Source: Tessaracoccus flavus (GTDB lineage: Bacteria; Actinomycetota; Actinomycetes; Propionibacteriales; Propionibacteriaceae). From it: a stretch of 64,000 nucleotides of DNA. The notes beneath the pieces were generated by a model, which did no database searches, had not been told where the DNA came from, and worked only from the letters and a program-made list of their open reading frames with translations. Of the stretch, positions 34,750-42,905 are shown piece after piece (the stretch's first letter is position 1; each line of letters opens with the position of its first letter). The stretch lies in NCBI RefSeq assembly GCF_001997295.1, contig NZ_CP019605.1, positions 2,914,001 through 2,978,000 of the forward strand, read 5' to 3'. A program made the position numbers and the translations under genes.

Positions 34750-36375
34750 CTACGAGGCGAAGTGGGTGCCCGCCCACCAGGTGGTGTAGCCGCCGTCGAG
34801 GTTCGCGATCTGGCGACCGCTCTCCTTGAGCGCGGAGTAGGCCACGTGGCTGCGAATGCCGACGCCACAGTGGAGCAGCAGTGGGCCGTCGGGCAGCTCG
34901 CCAAGACGCTCGCGGAGCTCGTCGACTGGAATGTTGATCGCACCGGGGATCGCACCGGCTTCGAACTCACGCGGGGTGCGGACATCGACGACGGTCCAGC
35001 CGTCGTTCTGAGCCTCGGCCACCTCGTGCCACTGCTTGCACTTCTCCCAGCCGGTGGCGCGGTTCTCCGCGACGAAGCCCAGCATGTTGACCGCATCCTT
35101 GGCCGACCCAAACGGGGGAGCGTAGGCCAGCTCAAGCTCGGCCAGGTCGCTGGCCTTCAGGCCTCCGGCCATCGCCGTTGCGATGACGTCGATGCGCTTG
35201 TCCACGCCGTCTTCGCCCACACCCTGCGCTCCGAGGATCTCATCGGTCTCGGGGTCGACGAGGAGCTTCAGCGCCATCGTCGTCGCACCGGGGTAGTAGC
35301 CGGCATGCGAGCCCGGGTGGGTGTGGATGGCGCGGTACGGGCGGCCGGCCGAGCGCAGCCGCTTCTCGTTCATGCCGACCACTGCCACCTGGAGTCCCAG
35401 GACCCCGACGATGGCGGTGCCCATCACGCCGCGAGCTGGGCGGCCGCGTCCTGCGATGTCGTCGGCCACGCGTCGCCCCTGCAGGTTCGCCGTGTTGGCG
35501 AGGGGGACGAGGATCGGGCTCTCGCCGAGGGCATCCGACTTCTCGACGGCGTCGCCGACCGCGTAGATCGACGGGTCGGACGTCAGTTGGCGCTCGTCGA
35601 CCGTGATGCCTCCGCGCTCGCCGATCTTGAGGCCGGCCTCCCGTGCCAGCCCGACCTCGGGGCGCACCCCGATGGACGCGACGACGACGTCGGCCGGAAC
35701 GGACGAGCCGTCGGCCAGGGTGACGTCCCGCTCGCCGATGGCGGTGACGCCGGATCCGAGGCGTAGGTCGATACCGCCGCTGCGCAGCCGGCGGTGGACG
35801 GGGGCGACCATTTCGGGATCGAGCGGTGCCATCACCTGGTCCATCGCTTCGACGAGCGTGACCTTCATCCCCAGGTGGAGGAGGTTCTCGGCGACCTCGA
35901 GCCCGATGAACCCGCCGCCGATCACGACGGCCGTCTTCGAGTTCTCAATGGCGGCCACCATTGCGTCGGTGTCCTCGATGTTGCGCAACGGGAGCGCACG
36001 CTCGATGCCCGGGATAGGGGGAAGCACCGGCTTAGCACCGGGGGAGAGGATCAACTTGTCGTAGGGAAGGACGCTCTCCTCGCGGGTCTCGACGTCGCGC
36101 ACGGTGACCTGCTTGGCTTCGCGATCGATCGACACGGCCTCCGTGCCCACCCGCACATCGATGCGGAACCGCTCGTAGAGCGACTCCGGGGTCTGCAGCA
36201 GCAGCGCCGACCGCTTCTCGATCACACCGCCCACGTGATACGGGAGACCACAGTTCGCGAACGACACGTATCCGCTCCGCTCGACGACCGTGATCTCTGC
36301 GGACTCGTCCAACCGTCGCAACCTCGTCGCGGCACTCATCCCGCCAGCGACTCCACCAACTATGACAATTCTCAT
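34750..36375 (-). CDS. CoA-disulfide (persulfide) reductase with C-terminal rhodanese domain
   Basis: 541 residues from the ATG at 36375 (MRIVIVGGVAGGMSAATRLR). The FAD site is at the N-terminus, and the active-site Cys of CoA-disulfide reductases lies in FANCGLPYHVGG near residue 43. The NAD site is TAVVIGGGFIGLEVAENL near 150, and a dimerisation domain follows with the conserved tyrosines near residues 350-430. From about residue 445 a rhodanese domain has its Cys loop LLLHCGVGIRSHVAYS. Such fusions reduce CoA-persulfides and polysulfides. A CstR-type operator overlaps its promoter region. Confidence 0.92.
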   Translation of the reverse strand: MRIVIVGGVAGGMSAATRLRRLDESAEITVVERSGYVSFANCGLPYHVGGVIEKRSALLLQTPESLYERFRIDVRVGTEAVSIDREAKQVTVRDVETREESVLPYDKLILSPGAKPVLPPIPGIERALPLRNIEDTDAMVAAIENSKTAVVIGGGFIGLEVAENLLHLGMKVTLVEAMDQVMAPLDPEMVAPVHRRLRSGGIDLRLGSGVTAIGERDVTLADGSSVPADVVVASIGVRPEVGLAREAGLKIGERGGITVDERQLTSDPSIYAVGDAVEKSDALGESPILVPLANTANLQGRRVADDIAGRGRPARGVMGTAIVGVLGLQVAVVGMNEKRLRSAGRPYRAIHTHPGSHAGYYPGATTMALKLLVDPETDEILGAQGVGEDGVDKRIDVIATAMAGGLKASDLAELELAYAPPFGSAKDAVNMLGFVAENRATGWEKCKQWHEVAEAQNDGWTVVDVRTPREFEAGAIPGAINIPVDELRERLGELPDGPLLLHCGVGIRSHVAYSALKESGRQIANLDGGYTTWWAGTHFAS

Positions 36376-36394
36376 GTGATCTACTATAGTGGTC

Positions 36395-36410
36395 ATACCC
36401 CCCGGGGTAT
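36395..36410. promoter_or_regulatory. CstR-type operator in the divergent promoter
   Basis: ATACCCC-CC-GGGGTAT, exact 7-bp arms with a 2-bp spacer. It is 19 bases from the CoA-disulfide reductase start and 22 bases from the Cys-rich gene start, so one site can control both. The neighbouring CsoR/CstR-family gene has a similar site. Confidence 0.75.
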
Positions 36411-36432
36411 AAATCGAAGAAAGGGATCCCCT

Positions 36433-36594
36433 ATGTGTAGTCCTGTCACCTGCCGCACCTGCGGAAAGACCACCTGGGCTGGCTGCGGCCAGCACATCGC
36501 TTCGGTCAAGCGAAGCGTCCCCGCATCCCAGTGGTGCGATGGCCATGCCGGCGAGCAGAAGCCGAGCCTGATCGATCGCTTCCTGGGCCGCTGA
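36433..36594 (+). CDS. Small Cys-rich protein, unknown function
   Basis: 53 residues starting MCSPVTCRTCGKTTWAGCGQ. Cysteines at 2, 7, 10, 18 and 35 and His at 21 and 38 (CxxC, CGQH, CDGH) would suit a single zinc site or reactive thiols. An AGAAAGGGA site lies upstream of the ATG at 36433. I know similar short actinobacterial proteins only as hypotheticals. Its promoter region is shared with the CoA-disulfide reductase-rhodanese gene and holds the CstR-type operator, so it is probably induced by sulfur stress (inference). Confidence 0.7.
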   Translation: MCSPVTCRTCGKTTWAGCGQHIASVKRSVPASQWCDGHAGEQKPSLIDRFLGR

Positions 36595-36616
36595 GCCCCC
36601 AGACAACCAGACCTTC

Positions 36617-36660
36617 GTCCTCGCCGGTCGCCCTCTCGGGTGGCCGGCGAGGACTTTTTT
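36617..36660 (+). terminator. Factor-independent terminator after the Cys-rich gene
   Basis: Arms GTCCTCGCCGG (36617-36627) and CCGGCGAGGAC (36644-36654) followed by TTTTTT (36655-36660). The loop contains a further small hairpin. Confidence 0.9.
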
Positions 36661-36663
36661 CTG

Positions 36664-36795
36664 CCCCCTGAGCTTGTCGAAGGGTTACGGCCTCCGGCTG
36701 TGGTCGCCGCCCTCGTGGTCAGGGGCGGCAGGCAGGAGAGGGGCCGTGACCCTTCGACGGACGCTCGCTCGTTCCTCGCGAGCTGCTCAGGGACC
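36664..36795. repeat. REP-like repeat unit (copy 1)
   Basis: Contains CCCTGAGCTTGTCGAAGGGT at the left and, later, ACCCTTCGACGGACGCTCGC with CTGCTCAGGGACC. The same modules appear at 59378-59690 and 63675-63890. Short frames here (such as ...LSELVEG...) are by-products of the repeat. Confidence 0.75.
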
Positions 36796-36818
36796 TGTGG
36801 CTGGGCCCGGTACGGGGC

Positions 36819-37020
36819 TGTGGATAAGTGGCTGGGCGTCGGCCGTCCACAGATCCCATTGATGTAGTTTTTGATTCCTCCACACGCTCTGCACATCCGC
36901 GATCCGACGGTGACTAGGAGTCGCACCAGTTGTCCACAGTTTCCACAGTGCCTATGACTAATACTGAATTACATCTATCCAATGTCATTCAAAGTCAGCG
37001 TGTGGGGAACCTGTGGGAAC
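36819..37020. other. oriC: Probable chromosomal origin of replication (oriC)
   Basis: DnaA boxes: TGTGGATAA (36819-36827, perfect), CGTCCACAG (36844-36852), TTGTCCACA (36930-36938, perfect), TTTCCACAG (36940-36948), and degenerate TGTGGGGAA and TGTGGGAAC at 37001-37020. Between them, about 36953-36995, lies the most AT-rich stretch of the area (CTAATACTGAATTACATCTA and following), a candidate unwinding element. It lies within the dnaA-dnaN interval, as in other actinobacteria, but separated from both genes by inserted genes. Confidence 0.75.
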
Positions 37021-37079
37021 CGCCCAGGATCCTCAAGCTCCGACCCGAACAGCGTTGGTGACGCTGCTACCGTTGAGCA

Positions 37080-38015
37080 GTGAGCATCGCAGCGCGGGCC
37101 CAGGGCCTCACGAAGACCTACGGATCCGGGTCGACCGTGGTCACCGCGCTGGACAACGTCGACTTCGAGGTGGTCTCTGGGGAGTTCACCGCGATCATGG
37201 GTCCCTCCGGCTCCGGCAAGTCAACACTCATGCACCTGCTCGCGGCTCTCGACACCCCCACCAGCGGCGAGATCTTCATCGGCGACACCGCCGTCGGCCG
37301 GATGGCGGACACGCCGCTGACCGAACTTCGCCGCGACCGCATCGGATTCATCTTCCAGGCGTTCAACCTCGTGCCGACGCTCAGCGCACGGGAAAACATC
37401 GTGCTACCGATCTCCATCGCCGGCAAGAAGGTCGACGAGCAGTGGTTCGACAGGATCGTCGACGTCCTCGGTCTCCGGGACCGCCTCAACCACAAGCCCG
37501 CGGAACTGTCCGGCGGCCAGCAGCAACGCGTCGCCTGCGCGCGGGCACTCATGAACCGACCCGACATCGTCTTCGGAGACGAACCCACCGGCAACCTCGA
37601 CTCGACCGCGGCCGGGGAGGTGCTCGGATTCCTCCGCCGCAGCGTGGACGACTTCCAGCAGACGGTGGTCATGGTGACCCACGACGCGCACGCCGCGAGC
37701 TACGCCGACCGCGTGGTCTTTCTCTCCGACGGACACATCGTGCATGAGCTCAGGGGCGCGACGCAGGAGGAGCTGCTCAACGCCATGTCGGTGCTCTACC
37801 CGCGCACCGACGACGCGGCAACTGAGCACGTCACCCACAGTCACCACCTCGTGGAGTTGGGCGAGACCCCTGAGGAATCCGAGGCCATCGACGCTCACGC
37901 CGACGCCCTCTACCGCGATGGCAGCCCCCCGCCGCCACCGAGGGACGGCATCGATGAGACCGACGTCGAGTCCACCGCTGAGCGGTCGTTGGCCCGCCGC
38001 GCGCTCCTGGACTGA
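37080..38015 (+). CDS. ABC transporter ATPase, MacB/LolD type
   Basis: 311 residues from a GTG at 37080. Walker A GPSGSGKST (about 41-49), Q loop FIFQAFNLVPTLSARENIVL, signature LSGGQQQRVACARALMNRPD, Walker B IVFGDEPTGNLDS and the H loop VMVTHD are all intact. A C-terminal extension of about 80 residues is His/Asp/Glu-rich and Pro-rich (HVTHSHHLVELGE, PPPPPRDG), unusual for this type. It pairs with the permease starting nine bases after its stop. Substrate unknown; the type moves lipids, peptides or antibiotics. Confidence 0.92.
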   Translation: MSIAARAQGLTKTYGSGSTVVTALDNVDFEVVSGEFTAIMGPSGSGKSTLMHLLAALDTPTSGEIFIGDTAVGRMADTPLTELRRDRIGFIFQAFNLVPTLSARENIVLPISIAGKKVDEQWFDRIVDVLGLRDRLNHKPAELSGGQQQRVACARALMNRPDIVFGDEPTGNLDSTAAGEVLGFLRRSVDDFQQTVVMVTHDAHAASYADRVVFLSDGHIVHELRGATQEELLNAMSVLYPRTDDAATEHVTHSHHLVELGETPEESEAIDAHADALYRDGSPPPPPRDGIDETDVESTAERSLARRALLD

Positions 38016-38024
38016 GCCGCGATC

Positions 38025-40589
38025 ATGCTGCACGCCACCCTCACCTCCCTGTGGGCGCGCAAGGCACGCCTGCTGTTCAGTGCGCTGTCGATCGTGCTGG
38101 GCGTCGCGTTCGTCAGCGGCTCGCTGATCTTCACGAACCTGCTCTCGTCGAGCTTCGACGAGATCGTCAAGGGCGGCCTCGGCGACGTCAACGTGACGCC
38201 GGAGTCCACCGGCATCCAGGGTTTTGAACAATCATCTGGCCCCGGCCCGCTGCTGTTGTCCGACGACGACGTCGCCGCAGTGGCGGACCTGGCCGGGGTC
38301 GAGCGCGCCACCGGGATCGTGTCAACGCCGCTCGCCTTCCCGCTGGATCGGGATGGTCGCCTGGTCGCGTTCCCCGGCGCTCCGGGGCTCGGCATGAACT
38401 GGCACGACACCCCGGCTGCCGACGGCATGACCGGGGCCCGCATCATCGAGGGCCGGGCCCCCGCCGCAAGCGACGAGGTCGTTGTGGATCCGGCGACCCT
38501 GGAACGCGCCGGGTACACGATCGGCGATGCGATGGAGATCTCCACGCCGACGTCCGGCGTCAAGACTTACGAGGTGGTCGGCAGCGGCACGTACGGGGCC
38601 GGGTCGACGGCCGGCGCCAGCTACCTGTTCTTCACCCTGGAGGAGGCCCGCGAGATCGCTCAGGAGGGTCGCGACGGCTACTACGGGCTCTGGATCGACA
38701 CGGCTGACGGGGCCGACCCCGAGGACGTCGCCGACGCCGTCGCCGAGGTGCTGCCCGCCGGGTTCGTCGCCGAGACGAGCGACGAGCTTGCCGCCGGGAT
38801 CGAGGAGCAGCTCAACGTCGGCCTCGGCTTCGTCAACACCTTCCTGCTCGTCTTCGCCGCGATAGCACTGCTCGTGGCAACGCTGCTCATCCTCAACACG
38901 TTCTCGATCCTCGTCGCCCAGCGCGCCCGCGAACTTGCCCTGCTCCGAGCACTGGGGGCGAAGCGCTCCCAGGTGCGCAACTCGGTCCTGGTGGAGGCCC
39001 TGCTGACCGGACTGGTCGGCGCGACCCTCGGCCTCGTCGTCGGCTACGGGCTGGTGTGGGGGATCCTGGCGGTCCTGGATGTCCTCAGCCTCGACCTGGG
39101 TGCCGCGGTGCCGACGATCACCTGGCAGGCCGTGGCTGCCTCCTACGCCATCGGGGTCGTCATCACGACGATCGCCGCCTACCTGCCCGCGCGAAGGGCC
39201 GGGCGGACAAGGCCGGTGGAGGCGATGGCGGCCGCCGCCCAGTCGGGGCCGGAGCGCCTGACCAGCCTGCCGATCGTCACGGGGGTCGCGCTCATCGAGC
39301 TCGGCCTGGCGGCGATCGCGTGCGCGATCTGGCTCGACGTCGCCCGCCCGCTGGTCTGGGCCGGCGTGGGGGCCGCGCTGCTGCTCATCGGGATGGTGCT
39401 GGCCGCCGTCCTCGTGGGCGGACCGCTCATCTGGCTCTTCGGCCGCGCCTACCGGGCGCTCTTCGGCCAGATCGGTCGCCTGGCCCAGCTGAACTCGGTG
39501 CGGCAACCCCGGCGCACTGCGGCGACGGCCGCGACCCTCATGATCGGGCTCGCCCTCGTCACCGCGGTGGCCATCCTCGCGGCCAGCACGACGACGTCGG
39601 TGCGCGATCGCCTCTCAACGGACCAGCGCGGCGACTTCACGATCTCTCCGGTGGCCTACCAGCCGTTCGACGCGAAGGTTGCCGACGAGGCGCGCTCGGT
39701 CGACGGCGTCGAGGCCGTCTACGAGTTCTACCGTGGCGCGACCGTCCTGGGGGAGGATCCGGTCACGCTCGTCGGTCTGTCGAGCGACGCCTTCGAACGC
39801 GCGGCAGCCATCGATCTTGTCGCGGGGTCCCTGCGCGCCGAGGGTGACGCCCTGCCCGCGGTGATCGCCAGCGACGTGCTCGAACGGGAAGGTCTGGCCC
39901 TTGGGCAGCTGACCGACCTCGTCGCTCCCGGCGGCCAGCGCGTCACGGTGCTGGTGACCGGCATCCACGACGAGGAGCGTGAGCGGCTGGTCGGCGACGT
40001 CTTCGTCACCGAGGAAACCTTCGCCCAACTGAGCGACACGTCGCTGGTGCAGCAGATCGTCGTGTTCACCACCGACGACGCCGACCCGGACGCCGTCCGG
40101 TCCGGTCTCGCCGCCGCGACCGAGGACGTGCCCACCGCCGTCGTCGCCAATGTCGACGAGTTCGTCCAGGCCAGGGTGGACCAGTTCGGCCAGCTCTTCA
40201 CCGTGCTGTACGCGCTGCTGGCGCTCGCCATCGTCATCTCGGTCCTCGGCATCGTCAACACGCTCGGCCTGTCGGTGCTGGAGCGGACGAGGGAGCTGGG
40301 GTTGCTGCGCGCCGTCGGGTTGACCCGGGGGCAGTTGCGCAGGATGGTGACGCTCGAGTCGGTCATGGTCGCCACCCTCGGCGCCTGCCTGGGCGTGGCG
40401 ATGGGCATCCTGTTCGGCTGGATGCTGGTCACGCTCCTGCGCGACGAGGGCATCGACATCCTCGTCTTCCCGTGGCCCCAACTGGGCGCATTCGTGCTGC
40501 TGGCGGCCGGTTTCGGCGTCCTGGCGGCGGTCGGGCCGGCCCGGCGGGCGGCACGCCTCAACGTCCTCGAGGCGATCGCCACCGAGTAG
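38025..40589 (+). CDS. FtsX-like ABC transporter permease (MacB type, double domain)
   Basis: 854 residues. An N-terminal membrane segment (LLFSALSIVLGVAFVSGSLI), then a MacB-like outside domain (about 40-260), FtsX domain 1 with three segments (VNTFLLVFAAIALLVATLLI and following), an intermediate pair of segments, a second outside domain (about 540-720) and FtsX domain 2 ending ARRAARLNVLEAIATE. This is the two-domain arrangement typical of actinobacteria. It works with the ATPase just upstream. Confidence 0.92.
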   Translation: MLHATLTSLWARKARLLFSALSIVLGVAFVSGSLIFTNLLSSSFDEIVKGGLGDVNVTPESTGIQGFEQSSGPGPLLLSDDDVAAVADLAGVERATGIVSTPLAFPLDRDGRLVAFPGAPGLGMNWHDTPAADGMTGARIIEGRAPAASDEVVVDPATLERAGYTIGDAMEISTPTSGVKTYEVVGSGTYGAGSTAGASYLFFTLEEAREIAQEGRDGYYGLWIDTADGADPEDVADAVAEVLPAGFVAETSDELAAGIEEQLNVGLGFVNTFLLVFAAIALLVATLLILNTFSILVAQRARELALLRALGAKRSQVRNSVLVEALLTGLVGATLGLVVGYGLVWGILAVLDVLSLDLGAAVPTITWQAVAASYAIGVVITTIAAYLPARRAGRTRPVEAMAAAAQSGPERLTSLPIVTGVALIELGLAAIACAIWLDVARPLVWAGVGAALLLIGMVLAAVLVGGPLIWLFGRAYRALFGQIGRLAQLNSVRQPRRTAATAATLMIGLALVTAVAILAASTTTSVRDRLSTDQRGDFTISPVAYQPFDAKVADEARSVDGVEAVYEFYRGATVLGEDPVTLVGLSSDAFERAAAIDLVAGSLRAEGDALPAVIASDVLEREGLALGQLTDLVAPGGQRVTVLVTGIHDEERERLVGDVFVTEETFAQLSDTSLVQQIVVFTTDDADPDAVRSGLAAATEDVPTAVVANVDEFVQARVDQFGQLFTVLYALLALAIVISVLGIVNTLGLSVLERTRELGLLRAVGLTRGQLRRMVTLESVMVATLGACLGVAMGILFGWMLVTLLRDEGIDILVFPWPQLGAFVLLAAGFGVLAAVGPARRAARLNVLEAIATE

Positions 40590-40705
40590 CCGGTAGCACC
40601 CGGGCGGATGCTCGCCTAGAAGCGCCACGGTGGGCGCGGGGCTATGCCGCCGGTGGGTATGATGCAGGCGACACGCCTTTCAGTAGAGATTCAAAGGGGA
40701 ACTTC

Positions 40706-41866
40706 GTGAAGATTCGAGTTGAGAAGGACGCTCTGGCCGACGCCGTGGCTTGGGTGGCCCGGAGCCTTCCCAACCGCCCCACCGCGCCGATCCTTGCGGG
40801 CATGCTGCTGGAGGCCGACGCGAACGGCGTCACGCTCAGCAGCTTCGACTCGACGACGTCGGCGAAGGTCAAGCTCCCCGCCACCGTCACGGACGAGGGC
40901 ACGGTCCTGGTCTCCGGCCGACTCCTGGCGGAGATTGCGCGCTCCCTGCCCAACAAGCCCGTCGATCTCGCGGCCGACCACTCCAAGGTGGAGCTCACCT
41001 GTGGGCAGGCGCGGTTCACCCTGCAGACGCTCCCCGTCGACGAGTACCCGACCCTGCCGGACATGCCGACGCAGACGGGCACCGTCGATGCGGCGATGTT
41101 CGAGAAGGCCGTCGGCCAGGTCTTCGTCGCGGCCGGCCGTGACGAGCTGCTGAACGTCTTCACCGGCATCAAGATGGAGATCGACGGCGAGAACCTGTCG
41201 TTGCTGGCCACCGACCGCTACCGCATGGCGCTCAAGGAGCTGACCTGGCGGCCGTCGTCGCCGTCGGTCGAGGGCGCGGTGCTCGTCCCGGGCAAGGTCC
41301 TGTCGGACACCGCCAAGTCCATGACGTCGGGCGAGACGGTCACCGTGTCGCTGTCGACCACCGAGGCCGAGGGTGAGGGTCTCGCCGGCTTCGTGGGGGA
41401 GAGCGCCCGCGGCAGCCGGGAGGCCACCACCCGCCTGCTCAGCCAGGCTTTCCCCAAGGTGCGCCACCTCATGGACGTCGACGCCACCGTCAGCGTGCGC
41501 GTCAACACCGGCGACCTGCTCGCCGCCGTCAAGCGCGTCTCCCTCGTCGCTGAGCGGAACACCCCGCTGCGCATGCGCATCAACGACGACCACATCGCGC
41601 TCGAGGCCGCCACCGGCGACCAGGCCCAGGCGTCGGAAGCCATCGAGGCCGAGGTTGAGATCTCCGGCGACGAGCAGTCGATCACCGACGCCGGCTTCAA
41701 CCCGCACTACCTGCTGGACGCGCTCACCGCACTCGACGCCCCGTTCGCGCACTTCTCCTTCACGCAGCCCGGCAAGCCCTGCCTCATCATGGGGCTGGCC
41801 AGCATCGACGGCGACCCGCTGACCGACTACCGGCACGTCATCATGCTGATGCGTCTGCCCAACTGA
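40706..41866 (+). CDS. dnaN: DNA polymerase III beta subunit (sliding clamp)
   Basis: 386 residues from the GTG at 40706, five bases after AAAGGGGA. The start KIRVEKDALADAVAWVARSL and the end VIMLMRLPN (clamp C-terminus) are standard, with the three clamp domains in between. It forms the replication clamp ring. Confidence 0.97.
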   Translation: MKIRVEKDALADAVAWVARSLPNRPTAPILAGMLLEADANGVTLSSFDSTTSAKVKLPATVTDEGTVLVSGRLLAEIARSLPNKPVDLAADHSKVELTCGQARFTLQTLPVDEYPTLPDMPTQTGTVDAAMFEKAVGQVFVAAGRDELLNVFTGIKMEIDGENLSLLATDRYRMALKELTWRPSSPSVEGAVLVPGKVLSDTAKSMTSGETVTVSLSTTEAEGEGLAGFVGESARGSREATTRLLSQAFPKVRHLMDVDATVSVRVNTGDLLAAVKRVSLVAERNTPLRMRINDDHIALEAATGDQAQASEAIEAEVEISGDEQSITDAGFNPHYLLDALTALDAPFAHFSFTQPGKPCLIMGLASIDGDPLTDYRHVIMLMRLPN

Positions 41867-41945
41867 GGCGTCCCCCCCTGGAGCCCTGAGTAGGCTGGTC
41901 AACCACCTGGCGGTGACATCGCCGTCGGCAACGAGGAGGTAACTC

Positions 41946-42905
41946 ATGCGAATCGGTCTGATCGGACTGGGCAAGATGGGCGGCAACATGCGCGAGCGGT
42001 TGCGCCGCGGTGGGGTCGAGGTGGTCGGTCTCGACCACAACCCCGAGATCTCGGACGCCAAGGACGAGGCCGATCTCATTGCGCAGCTGGGCGAGGGACC
42101 GCGAGCCGTGTGGCTCATGGTGCCGATCCACGCCGTCGACGAGCTGATCGAGGTCCTCAAGCCGCTGCTGAACGAGGGCGACATCGTCATCGACGGCGGT
42201 AACTCGAAGTGGACCCACGACAAGAAGCACGCGAAGTTCCTCGCCGACAAGGGCATCCGCTTCGTCGACGTCGGCGTCTCCGGCGGCGTCTGGGGGCTCG
42301 AGAACGGGTACGCGCTCATGGCGGGCGGGCCGAAGGACGCCATCGAGCACCTGATGCCGGTGTTCGAGGCGTTGAAGCCCGACGGCGAGTTCGGGTTCGT
42401 CCACGCCGGCGACCACGGCGCCGGGCACTTCGCGAAGATGGTGCACAACGGCATCGAGTACGGGCTGATGCAGGCCTACGCCGAGGGGTGGGAGCTGCTT
42501 CAGGCCGCCGACGTCGTCACCGACGTGCCGGCCGTCTTCGAGTCGTGGCGCGAGGGCACCGTCATCCGCTCGTGGCTGCTCGATTTGGTGGTCCGCGCCC
42601 TCCACGCCGACCCGAACCTCGACAAGATCGAGGGCTACGCGGAGGATTCCGGCGAGGGACGGTGGACCGTCAACGCGGCCGTGGACCTGGCGGTGCCGGT
42701 TCCGACGATCGCCGCCAGCCTGTTCGCCCGCTTCGTCTCCCGTCAGTCGGACGAGCCCGCCATGAAGATGGTGGCCGCCATGCGCAACCAGTTCGGCGGC
42801 CACGCGGTGGCCCCGGCCGACGACACTGTGGTGGCGCCGGACGCCGTCTCGGTCACCCCGGGCACGCACGAGGCACCGCCGGTGATCGCCGAGCAGCAGG
42901 ACTGA
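41946..42905 (+). CDS. gnd: 6-Phosphogluconate dehydrogenase (decarboxylating), short type
   Basis: 319 residues, the short form of the family. The coenzyme site is MRIGLIGLGKMGGNMRERLR, with VIDGGNSKW and the signature DVGVSGGVWGLENGYALMAG. HNGIEYGLMQAYAEG carries the catalytic Lys/His region. It oxidises 6-phosphogluconate to ribulose 5-phosphate; short forms often use NAD. Placement between dnaN and recF is normal in actinobacteria. An AACGAGGAGGT site precedes the start. Confidence 0.95.
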   Translation: MRIGLIGLGKMGGNMRERLRRGGVEVVGLDHNPEISDAKDEADLIAQLGEGPRAVWLMVPIHAVDELIEVLKPLLNEGDIVIDGGNSKWTHDKKHAKFLADKGIRFVDVGVSGGVWGLENGYALMAGGPKDAIEHLMPVFEALKPDGEFGFVHAGDHGAGHFAKMVHNGIEYGLMQAYAEGWELLQAADVVTDVPAVFESWREGTVIRSWLLDLVVRALHADPNLDKIEGYAEDSGEGRWTVNAAVDLAVPVPTIAASLFARFVSRQSDEPAMKMVAAMRNQFGGHAVAPADDTVVAPDAVSVTPGTHEAPPVIAEQQD

